From Schoenoplectus triqueter (taxonomy: Eukaryota; Streptophyta; Magnoliopsida; Poales; Cyperaceae), in assembly GCA_964058805.1 (NCBI GenBank), contig CAXKVV010002144.1:1-64000 (forward strand): a DNA stretch of 64,000 nucleotides, written 5' to 3'. Shown piece after piece: positions 48,108 to 58,680 of this stretch (its first letter is position 1; each line of letters begins with the position of its first letter). Made by a program: the position numbers and the translations under genes. A model generated the notes under the pieces. The model was given only the letters and a program-made list of their open reading frames with translations. It ran no database searches and was not told the origin of the DNA.

Positions 48108-49045
48108 TTGGTCTGGTGGATCGGTGGGAGCAACTTTTTGTTCACCCACCATCTCGGTTTCTTCTTCCTCCTCCTCTTCTTCCTCTTGAGCCCGTACACT
48201 AGGATCATCGGCCATTTCCATGTCAATATTGCCCGACTCCAAGTCAAAATCCATGTCACCCGTATTATCCACCCAATTTTCATACTTATTAACCCAATTA
48301 GTTTGAAGATTATGTTGTCAATCCTCCATACGGGTTAGATTACCTTTGAGGGTGGAATTTTCATTGTTGATATTTGTAAATTCATTATTGATATTTGCAA
48401 ATTCATTGTTCACATGGGTTTGGAAAACTTGTTGGTTCAAATACATATGGTACATAGATTGAGCAATGTACCCAAAGTAATCTTGCATAGAACCGGTATG
48501 TGGTGAAGCAAGGTAAGGATCAAACGAGGTTTGATAGTCCGGTTTAAAGGTAAAACTTGGCTGGTTGCATAAGAATGGGGTTGAGAAGAGGTTCCGACTT
48601 CTTGAGTTGGTTCGGGCTCTAAGATAGGTTCTTCCGAATTATGATCGATATATTGGTTTACTTTTGCATTTGAATCCTTTATCCAACTACTGATGAGGTG
48701 TTTGTGGTTTGGAGTCCATACCGGTGGTTCACCAATTGAGTTATTAACCCAACCAAAATTTGACAATTCATGAAAAAAGTTCGTAGGGTGAATCCTATAT
48801 CTTTGCGGTATATCTCTTAAATACAACCATAGGATTTGGGTTATAAGATTGGCATATGATAAATTTGCATTTTTAATCCAATATGCATGTTTCATATGGA
48901 TTATTATGATAAATGAAATGCAAAATTGTCTATCCATTGAAAGAAGATGGCGCAAATAGAAAATATAATTTATTTTCATATTAGTTTTTAGGGTAACCTT
49001 TGGAGTTAAAATGTTGTTGATGAAATGAAAGGTTAACCTATGCAC
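48108..49045 (-). pseudogene. Retroelement ORF1-like ('putative plant transposon protein'), frameshifted
   Basis: The minus strand reads TVHRLTFHFINNILTPKVTL, then DRQFCISFIIIIHMKHAYWI and NLITQILWLYLRDIPQRYRI, similar in style to the plant transposon-protein domain found upstream of gag in Athila-like and related retroelements. After EPEPTQEVGTSSQPHSY the frame shifts (about 48555-48600). It continues as FKPDYQTSFDPYLASPHTGS with a coiled Asn/Glu-rich part, one in-frame TGA near 48320, and an acidic tail (RAQEEEEEEEETEMVGEQK) ending PTDPPDQA at about 48108. One shift and one stop in some 300 codons suggests recent decay. Confidence 0.5.
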
Positions 49046-49237
49046 AGTCGGTAGGGATTTTATAAAAAAAAATTTTTTTTTGCTCCAATTGAATTAATTG
49101 GGTGTCATATTATTCGATATACTGGATTTGATTGGGGACATAATCATTCTTTTGATTCTATGGCTAAAATAATATTATATTTATATTAATTAGGATTGTG
49201 TAGAAAATTTATTGAAAATGCTAACTATAGTTGTCTC

Positions 49238-49732
49238 TAGGGGTGTGCAAACGGTCGGTTCGGTTCAAACCGAAATAATTATATGCATCCGAAGTTTTTT
49301 TCGGTTTGATAAATTATGAACCGAACCAAACTTCTAAAAATATCAACCGAATAAATCAAAAACTGAATAAATCGATTTTTTTCTGGTTTATTCGATTAAA
49401 CCGAAATTATATCATTTAAAGAGAGAAAAAAATAAAAGTTATAAAAATTGATAGAAGAAATATTAAAAGGATAAAATAAATAACTAAATAAAACTTATAG
49501 AAAATAAATATATTTGGATTATCTTTGATATAATCCTTATTTATATCAAGTAAAATAAAATTGTTTGAAAAACTCTGTACTATTCGGTTTATCCGATTTA
49601 GAAAAAACAAAACCGAATTAGCTAAAATTTTTAACCGAACCGAAATTTTTAAACCAAAAAACCAAACCAAATAGTTCAAAATTTAACGGTTCGGTTCAAA
49701 ACCAATTAAACCGATCCGTTTGCACACCCCTA
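49238..49732. mobile_element. hAT-like non-autonomous element, copy B (495 bp)
   Basis: Perfect 15-bp inverted termini, TAGGGGTGTGCAAAC and GTTTGCACACCCCTA. Flanks GTTGTCTC (49230-49237) and GTTGTCTT (49733-49740) match at 7 of 8. Subterminal GGTTCGGTTCAAACCGAA repeats. It is the better-preserved relative of the element in the LBD gene. Confidence 0.88.
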
Positions 49733-49740
49733 GTTGTCTT

Positions 49741-51392
49741 TATACGAGTTGGATAAATTATTTAAGCCAATCCAAGATGTATTTTGTATATAGTTTGCAT
49801 TCATAATATCTAAATTGTACCATAAGATACATACTATATTATCAAGGCAAGATGCTTGCATGTGATTGTGTTATTATGAGACAATTCATATGATATAAGT
49901 TTAACACTGAGATTGTATTTTTTTTACTTTATAATAATCTTGTTTCTTGATTGAACAAGGAACATAACATTTTTTTGAGATTTGAGTAAATGAAATACAA
50001 TCTCATATCGGAGATGGAGTATAGCTCTCTTAATTCGGAGATGGAGTGCATATAGCATGTTAAGAGATTATACTAACTTTGTCATTAAGAAGATTAAGTA
50101 TGTGACATAATATTTTATTGTGTACAACTAGATGTTGTTGTGACTTAGAAGGAGAAAGTAACAACTCAATGTAACAATATGACTTGAGAAACATACTATG
50201 AGGATACTGGACTGAATCAAATACATACAGATATTATATTAGAGACATGATAGCACATAGAAAGTTGATCTTAGGTCAAGTACATTGCTGCTGAGCAATT
50301 AATGGATCTTAAGTGATTTAATATGGTAAATTCGCTCAGTTTATACTTGTACTTAATAATGATCCTCATAGATATGTGTACTTGAAATTAATAATAAAAT
50401 TTAATTTATTATTGTTCAAGTAAATGTTAGCAATTATAAGTAGTATGTCGATAGACTAAGTTTGGCTCGCTCACACGAGTAATCGCCTCTAACACTTTGG
50501 AAGTGAGTAGAGATAATTCTTAATTAAACTAGCTACGCTTTGAAAGTGTGCTGAGTTTAATATTAAATGTTATCTCAGATTGAGCTGATATGAGACTGTC
50601 ATTGATGATCGACATGAATTGTACCTTATAATTCATGAAGTCTATAGAGAACCAAGATGAGAGTTATCCATGACGCTTGAGAAACGAGCATGTGAGGACA
50701 CTCGGATTAGTTTACATTGGAAGTGAACCGCACCACTAGTGCTTAGTTTGTGATTAGATCTAGACTCATATAGTGTTTATTTTTATAGACATATGTCTGC
50801 TATAAAGAAATTATTCACCGCAACATACATTTCATACTTCATGTGCTTAAACGATAAGAGAAAATGAGTTGAGTGACCTGAGGGTTAGAGATCTCCGTCT
50901 CCTCATTGTGTGAGTTCCTAATTACGTACTCTTATAAACTTTTGACTATGTCATGAGAAAAGAGATCAATGTTGCTACATTGGTGTGCTACCTATGATCA
51001 TGAATAATTCGATCTACTGGGACATTACGGTGAAAATAATTGATCCTGATTCAAATGACATGAAGATGAAAAAGAATGTTGATTGATTTGCATCATGACT
51101 TATTTATATTCATGGATCCGTCAATTATGTCATGTGGACATAGATTGAGAATACATGTAATGTCGAGATAAATGAAGCATGTTTCTCGAGAGGTCAAAAA
51201 TACCTGCAATATCATGAGTCTAAGGTATAAGATATACATATTATTATTGCTTTTATTTTAAGGGGAATTCTCTAGACTGACTTAAAATAAGTTTGATCTA
51301 TGAGCTCCCTAATTACAGGTGTATCGCCGATCACATAACCTATTTATATGTATGAAGACTTATTTCTCGTCAATAGCCTCCAAGAGGGAGAC
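49741..51392 (+). mobile_element. Possible LTR-retrotransposon internal non-coding region
   Basis: A 1.6-kb stretch without coding frames but with a mixed, non-AT-simple composition. It ends in the polypurine-like CAAGAGGGAGAC directly followed by TGTTGGATTTGAGAAG (51393 on), which is how a 3' LTR commonly starts in plant Copia elements. No second LTR copy or primer-binding site was found, so this is tentative. Confidence 0.35.
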
Positions 51393-51736
51393 TGTTGGAT
51401 TTGAGAAGATATAGGTCCATATGCATCCCCGGTACGAGTGTTTTCTTGAAAAGGTGCACTCGCACCTATAATAACATGTTCGTGATTCGGAAAATTTTTG
51501 ACGAGATCAAAAATTTTAAATTCAGATATAATTCAAAAATAGTTCATTTTTATATTATATTATAATATTAAAATTATTAAATTTATCAAAGTAAATATAT
51601 AAATTTAATTTGATTTTAAAAGTTTGGCCATAAAAAATCTTAAAATATAGAAAAACTCATGTGAAAGGAGGGGAGATGTGCTTCTCTGACCCTCGCTTTT
51701 CAAAGCAAAGTCATTGTCATTCCTCTACCTTTTTCA

Positions 51737-52168
51737 TGGCTTCAAATCTGTTATTATTCATGGAGAAGAATAGGGTTCTGTTATTTATTCCGAAAAAATA
51801 GAAATTAAATCTAAAAAATAGAAAAATATTTATAGATATATTCTTTTACTTATAGATTTATAACCTGTCAAATTTCATATAATTTTATTAACGTTTGATA
51901 GTCCATCAAAGACCGTTAATTTGAAACCGTTATAAATATTAGTGAAAGACCTTTCATCAAAAATATTAGTGAAAGTCCATTAAATTTGATAATCTTTGAT
52001 GAAATATCAAACATTAATGAAATTATATGAAATTTAATGAGCTATCAATCTATAAATAAATAAACATATCTATAAAGTTTTTTCTATTTTTCAGATTTTT
52101 TTCTATTTTTTTTGAAATAAATAACAGGAACCTATTCTTCTCCCAAAATAACAGCAGATTTGGAGCCA
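51737..52168. mobile_element. Foldback MITE, 'GTTATTTTGACAA' family, copy 7 with long ends (432 bp)
   Basis: Left TGGCTTCAAATCTGTTATTA...GGAGAAGAATAGGGTTCTG is the inverse of the right arm (minus reading TGGCTCCAAATCTGCTGTTA...GGGAGAAGAATAGGTTCCTG), roughly 55 bases. The core carries TTTGATAGTCCATCAAAGAC and the facing AATCTTTGATGAAATATCAA. A short internal repeat ATATTAGTGAAAG occurs twice. Confidence 0.75.
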
Positions 52169-54366
52169 TTTTTCACTACTACACGTGAAATGAGGAGAGA
52201 TTAATAATAATGTTCGACAATTAAGTTAAAATTTTACAGCGCGAACAACTGATAAAATTCGCTTTTTATTCGTTAAAGCCCATTTTATACGCGAATATTA
52301 TGCAAACTTAACGAATAATACACAAATCAACTTATTATACGACATTTAATTTGTCTGAAGGTAAAAAATGATTAATTCGTGAATTAATTACGAACCTTGT
52401 TACTATGCTCGCATCTATTCAAGAAGGTTATATGTGTATCTTTATGAGACATAGTAGAGAGAGACCATCCAAAAGGAAAATGATCCAGTTCCTCCATGAC
52501 GAGAGTGAGAATGAGTGGTCTTTGTGCAAGAATAGAAGAGGTTGTGACATCCATGTTGTGAAACAGAGGGATAAGCTCGGTCTCGGTTGTGCTCTATCTC
52601 CAACCAAGTGATTCTCGGAGATTTATAATGCAGGAGACGTGGTGCAAAGACTTAGACATACCAGACGTGATTGAAGATGCAAGATCAAAGGAAAATATTC
52701 TGCTAGTAATTCTGAATTTCTATATATCCATTATATCCAACAAAAAAAATATTAATTTGATAGTTTTTTATTAAATAAGAATGTATGTTGAATTATTAAT
52801 TTTTTATTTAATATCTAATTAATTAATAAACTTAAATTTAATAAGCTATTACAAATCGATTGATCCTCTTATTAAAATTCTATATCCTTACCTACTTTCT
52901 GACGGGACCCGCCGGTAGAAACCATAGCCCTACTGAAATGAAAATTCTATGGAAAGAATCTTCCTCTTGGAATCTTTTTCAAAGAAATGGGAATTTGAAA
53001 TAGAATAGTGTCATTTCCTACCTTTTCTAGGAACATGCAGCTTAACTATCCTTCCTCACAAAGATAATTGCCATCGGAACCTTGGATCCTGTTCAGTCTT
53101 CAAATCAGTTCTTCAAAAGATGCTAATTATTTCTACACTGCACATGTTCTTTATGCTGACTGTAAATGCTGCATTAGCCCGGACAAACGACACAATGCCT
53201 AAGTCATCACACGACTCAACCGTGTTCAATTTCTCCATGGTTTAAGCATGGCTGGTTAAAACTTAAGTCCATTATTAATTTTATTTCATTTAATAAAATA
53301 ATAATTTACGTGACAAGCAGACCATATTTTTTTTGTAAACAGTGACGGCTGTCTTTAAATTGTACTTTAATATTAAATTGTAGGATAGGGGAGTGGAGTG
53401 CAGAATGGGGGTAACAAATCAGGATGATCAAAGATTTGCACAGGCTAATTGAATGTCTATGGACGGGCAACATTTGGCTGGGCCTAGTGGTCCTGGTAAA
53501 AAAGGAATTAAGCTTGCGGCACGTGGGACAGAGTGCAAATCATGCGACTGAGAAATTGATAACACGGGCTGAGACGTTGGGCCGAAATATTTATTCAAAC
53601 TATGGGGCTATGGGCTTATATATCTCTGATATATTTCTCCCATCGGCGCAACGCTATTGTGACACTGTGGCCTAATTGAAACAGGAAATTCCAAGACCAA
53701 GAGATCCAAAAGAGGAAAGATCGGTATATCGTTCAATCATCAATGTTCAGAAATCAAGGCTCGTCGACGGCGATACAAACAATTAAGTGGCACCCACTTG
53801 TCAAAAGGAAGCCCCAGGAGACGATCCTAAAGGAGGGACCGCAGAGGAAATGACCCATGCACATCACAAGTCCAAACGCCGACAGCACATCAAAGTTGGT
53901 TCTGAACTGGGTCCCATAACTCAGTGACCTTACTTTCCCCGTCCCACCAGGTCACCATTCAATCCAGCACTCAATCTTATAGCCTAATAGTCGACTTCAG
54001 TTTCACTCGATTATTTTTTTCTCTCCTCGAGGAACCAAGCTGCCTCTCTTCTCCTTCTCCTTCCCTTTTCTCTTCCCAATCATCATCTCCCTTCGAACAA
54101 AGCGCTAAGGTAACTACACGCTTTGACGCCTTCCACTACGTAGACCCCACTCAATCGCGCTGTGAATCGGCGGGGTAGTGATCACTTAGGGTTCAGATTT
54201 GATGCAATTCAATCTCTTCAAATTTGACTCTTCTTAAGGCCTCCTGGCAGGTGAGTTTTCCCCTGATTCGTTTCCAGTGAGTTCCAATTTTATCTAGTTA
54301 GGGTACTATAGGTGCTAAATATTGATGGGATGTTGAATTTAAGATTTATTAGGGGAGACGAGGGAG
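52169..54366. other. Spacer and promoter/leader of the SAM-domain gene
   Basis: Mainly AT-rich. 53930-54250 is pyrimidine-rich (CTTCTCCTTCTCCTTCCC), a likely 5' UTR. A possible leader intron runs from GGCAG|GTGAGT (54251) to about TTATTAG at 54350. Open frames at 52405 and 53924 are not recognisable. Confidence 0.4.
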
Positions 54367-57300
54367 ATGAGTAAAAGAAGATCACCAGAACCGCTGGATT
54401 TCTTCATCTGGACGGCGGAGGTAGGGGTCTTTCTTAATTTTTCTGTTTTATTTTGTTTTTTTCTTAGTTCCTTAATTTTCCTTGCCCGCTTTTGTATTTA
54501 AAGAAAAAAAGATAATTGTTTCACCATTAATTATTGCTAAAAAAACACGAAATATCTAGCAATTTACTTAATGTCAACTTGTTTGAAGTAATACTGTTCT
54601 ATGTTCACGGTACCACCTTTAAAATATGGTGCTTTAGATCTAAGAATAGGAGGAATGATTGTTGTGTTGTATTCAAGACAATTAAGAAGGATGACAAAAA
54701 TGTTTTTTGCGGATTTTGCGGAACTTGCAAATTGTGGAAGTTTTACCTATGTTCAAACTAGCAAATTTTGATAAGAGGTTTATTTAAAAGAAAAAAAATG
54801 TCCATGCCCTCGTTTCCATTTCTGGTATTCACCCTTTTCGACTTTTTTTTCTTATGTAATCATTAGTGGTGTAAAAAGTGGTTTCACCTTATGTGTGAAC
54901 AAGGTGCAACAAAGTGCATAGAAAGTATGCTAACAATTAAATAGATTTTGCTGGACTCTTCAATCTGTGTTAATTTATGTGCAACAAATAGCCGTCTTAA
55001 AAAAATGACATTCAAACTGTTTAGCTTAGAGGAATAAATTTTATATTGAATAAACCTTAAAAGTGGGGCTGATGGAAGAAGGGGGAAGAGAAAAGAAACA
55101 ATCAGGATGGATAGTACACTGAAGCAGTTTCTTGCATGAGGTTTAGATTTTGTTGGGCGTTCCTCAATTGATTTCTATAGTTGGACTTTCACTGCAGAAT
55201 TCCAGATTGGAATCTGGGTCAACAGGCTTTTGAATGTTTCTGGATTCATTCTTATTTTAACTTTCAGTTAATTAGTTTGAAGCTTCAGTCCTTTTAAGCA
55301 AGCACCTTCACCCTGGCAAACTGATAACTGGTATCCTTAAGTCGTAGTGTTTATAATGAATTAACATAATCCTTGATGAGAGATTGATAGATAAATTGTA
55401 TTTTCAGGATGTTGGATTGTGGTTAGAGGAGATAAATCTGGGCGGCTATCGCCAGGTGTTTGAGGACAATGGAGTGAATGGCGAATACCTTGAGAGCCTT
55501 TCGACATTTACAACTGAACAAATTCTGAGGTTTATCAGGCGGTGCCACATGAAATGGGGAGACTTTATTACTTTATGCAAGGAGCTAAGGCGCATTAAAG
55601 GTTTGATATTTTTCTGAACAAGTTATTCAATTTTGTGGAGAATACAGTACAAGTAATCTTTTCTACCAGCTTTAATTTTTAGGAACTATCTTATGCATGC
55701 ATACTTATAAACTGTGTTTGTACCTGAGAAGCATTTTTGTGGAGCCCAAACTAGGACATGCATAGCCTTATCAGTTAACTTTGGGTGTTCTCACTCCTTG
55801 TATGTCCTCATTAACATTTAGAGTGGGTGCGTTGCTTTATCTGCAAAAGAAACTGACTGATCTGAATAGCACCTAGCTAGGTTGCCCAGATTCGGTCAAA
55901 TACCGCCACTCCCCGTATCGGATACGTATCCGATATGGATTCGTGTGTGATTTGCGTGCGATACGCATCGGATACTCCAGCTGGCGTATTGGGATATATC
56001 AGCACGTTTGACTAGTGAATTCGGTCAAGGATACGCATGGGATTCGCGCCGACACTTTCGGATACGGCTGAAATCTGCTCCGATACGTTTCGAATCTGTT
56101 TCAGCGTGTTTCGGATCTACTCCAACGCGTTTCAGGCTTTCAGCTTGGAAGAAATTGTGCCACACGCACAGTGGCGCACACTATGCCACATAAGATCCCA
56201 CAACATCTCTCCCCAAAATTCTGAGAAATGAAAACCATACACGCAGGAGTCGGGAGTCGAACCTAGTTCTGTGATGTACCATGCTACTGCTCTACCACTA
56301 CACCACTTCCATCTTTGTGTGATGAATCGTTTTTCGTTTTATATATCAACTTCCAACATAACTTTTACTTTTCAATTTTCATTATACTATTTTTATTTTT
56401 ATATATAAATATATTTATATATATTTTACTAGTTTTTTAATATATAATATGACTTTTTATATTTTAATATTTTTATATACTCCGCCGTATCCTAGATTTT
56501 TGAAAAATGCCATATCGCCGCACCCGTGCAACACAGGCACCTAGTATGGATCAGAGAGGTGCTTAATTTTTTTCTAGAGATATCAGCTTACGAATCATGC
56601 ACCTTACAATACGAAAGAAAACATGATGTATTTCAGGCTTTTGTCATGTTATATCTTTTGGCAATTATGGATGGTACTTGGTGTCCACGATTCTTTTCCA
56701 CATTTAATAATATGGGGAGAAGCAGGTACTAGGTTAGTTGAATGAATTGCCATGTGGATGATCTGGAGTTGGTCGAATAAAAGTCAATTTGTTTGTTTCC
56801 GATCTTTTTTGTGTTACCCATGAATTTTAACATGGATGTCTTGGTTATTTTAGTGTTTTGGCTGATCACTTTTGTCAAGTAGTTTGTATAGTCTATTAGT
56901 CATTGAGGTGATGAGTTTGTCCCTTGGGTTTTAGAATTCCTTATGAAGTGTCCTGATGGGACTAGTCTGATGAAGTAAGGCTCAAAACATCATTTAAGAA
57001 CACCTCTACTTCTGAAGGATAATTTTGCTTAGCTTCTCTTCTCTTGTCCTTTTATTCTTTATTTGTGAACATGTTTGCACTAAACCCAACTTCGATGCTA
57101 CTTCTACCCTTCTTTACACGAACAAACTGGAATGTCTTTCATGAGAAGACATTCCCTAGATAAGTACTTGCTCCTTGGTTGTGTGGCTAATTGTGTATAG
57201 GTTTCCTGATTCACATCACCTAGTATAGTGATTAATGAATTTGCACTAACCAGAGAGTAGAATATTAAGTTCCTCAGATAATTATTGCCGTGGGATGTTC

Positions 57301-58680
57301 TTTAATGGTCTGCTGCATTGAGAATGCTGCTTAGTTTATTAATGAGTTTCTGGCATCATAATATGCAAGTCCCTTTTGAAGTTTAATGTGCATATGCATG
57401 CTCTCAGACGTTGTAGTACTTAAAGCATTGAATGAAGTCCTCTGTCATGCCTTTGTCGCATTGGCTGTTTGTTTGGAAGCATGCTTGTGTCAACTTTGTG
57501 GCATATTACTGTAACATGGTATAGATATATCATATATAGGTCAGGATCGGTCAGCAGTTGCCCAACTCATCTGATTTGGACAGTTTTCATTTTTATGAAT
57601 ATCATTACTTAAAAAAAGTGATAAAATTCCAGGAGAAGAATTTGAATGAAACAGTCTTGTCATCTAGTTATTTTGTACTCACATAATATCTGGACCATGC
57701 AGCATCTTGTATTATTGTTAACACACTGAATAGATTATCCTATTACTTGAGGAACTTGACATTGGATCTGCAGTTGTGAACTTGTACTAATCAGCATTTG
57801 TATGGGTAATTTAAAACTGTAAGGTCCCGTTCGGACTCCACCCACCAGCTATTATTTGCATTGGAAAAAAACAAATAATTTGTTTTTTCCCCACGCAAAT
57901 AGTAGCTGGTGGTTGGAGTCCAAGCAGGCCCTAAGGGAGGCATACTTGTATTGTTTTTGGTTATGTTGGTCATTGGTTTTGAATTATTGTTTCCCCAATT
58001 ACTTTGGCTCATGCTAACTACAATTTTTTTCAGCTCAGACTCTATCTGACTTGACCAACTCGGTTCTGATTTTCAGAGCAGTCTGAATTGACTAATATAA
58101 CCCAGTATTATATTCCAGGCATAAAATTTTATGCAGACTTGAGACTTCTGTCACAGTTAACTCATCCTTTAGCTAATGTACCAGCATATATATTGTCTGG
58201 GGTGTATTTACTGGAATGACCAGCACTTGGTGTGTTAAGCTAACAATGACCTCTGTTGATTATTCCAATGGTACATAGATGAACAAAACAAGAAATTTAA
58301 ATCCTATACTTCATGTCCTGAATCAACTAAAAAACCAAAGGTACTCAACACCAACAGACCTAGGGACTGAATTAACCAAAGAAAAAGTAAAACACTTTTC
58401 TATGAACTTCTGAAGGAACTTGTACTAGTGCTCAGTAATGCAAAATAGTAGTGATCCAAGACCTATTTCTGAAGTATATGATGTCATATCTAACATGTTG
58501 ATGCATTGTTTCAGCTGATTTATTTAAAGTTATGTTGCTGACATTGTAGTTGCATGCCTAAAAGGCGAACAAGAGGTGCGCAGGCCATGGTGGGCCCCAG
58601 CATGTCTATCAGTTGTTTTCGTGAGGGTAGCCAAGCGGAATAGACAATCTCGTGTGGTCTCCTTGAAGCTTGAGCCTTGA
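54367..58680 (+). CDS. SAM-domain-containing small protein (125 aa)
   Basis: Three exons, 54367-54420, 55408-55600 and 58550-58680, join in phases 0 and 1. The product starts MSKRRSPEPLDFFIWTAEDV and continues WLEEINLGGYRQVFEDNGVN, then LRFIRRCHMKWGDFITLCKE and VACLKGEQEVRRPWWAPACL, ending SRVVSLKLEP. Residues about 16-85 form a sterile alpha motif, a helical protein or RNA interaction fold; W-x-x-E(D)-V, the L-x-x-Y-x-x-x-F core and G-x-x-L are all present. The gene matches a short, well-conserved plant SAM protein of unknown function, probably cytosolic or nuclear, and the length agrees with that group. Intron 2 is 2,949 bp and contains a hAT-like element and a small MITE. The last exon had to be found by phase and by the conserved RRPWWAP block. 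Confidence 0.9.
55877..56536. mobile_element. hAT-like element in SAM-gene intron 2 (660 bp)
   Basis: Flanked by an exact 8-bp duplication, GCACCTAG, at 55869-55876 and 56537-56544. Ends CTAGGTTGCCCAG and (minus reading) CTGTGTTGCACGG are imperfect inverted repeats. The left part is full of GATACG/CGTATC units; the right part has a tRNA-like segment. Confidence 0.8.
56243..56310 (-). repeat. tRNA-like sequence inside the intron element
   Basis: The minus strand reads GGAAGTGGTGTAGTGGTAGA then GCAGTAGCATGG and ends GGTTCGACTCCCGACTCC, with A-box-like TGGTGTAGTGG and B-box-like GGTTCGACTCC. The overall 68-base length suits a tRNA, but the arms do not pair convincingly. I read it as a tRNA-derived or SINE-derived piece carried by the element rather than a working tRNA gene. 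Confidence 0.4.
57823..57931. mobile_element. Tourist-like MITE in SAM-gene intron 2 (109 bp)
   Basis: GGTCCCGTTCGGACTCCACC and (minus reading of the right end) GGGCCTGCTTGGACTCCAAC are inverted. The middle (CAGCTATTATTTGC / GCAAATAGTAGCTGG) extends the hairpin. TAA duplicates at 57820-57822 and 57932-57934 suit PIF/Harbinger-type insertion. Confidence 0.8.

Noticed and set aside
52405..52611. Frame with RPSKRKMIQ, like a receptor-kinase tail
   Set aside because: Only a few residues fit, and no other kinase motif occurs upstream or in the remaining frames.
53424..53675. 83-codon frame before the SAM gene
   Set aside because: It lies in the upstream region of the gene, has no recognisable motif and no splice path to the SAM exons.
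56243..56310. A functional tRNA gene
   Set aside because: Boxes A and B are recognisable, but acceptor and anticodon arms do not pair well and the piece sits inside a transposon.
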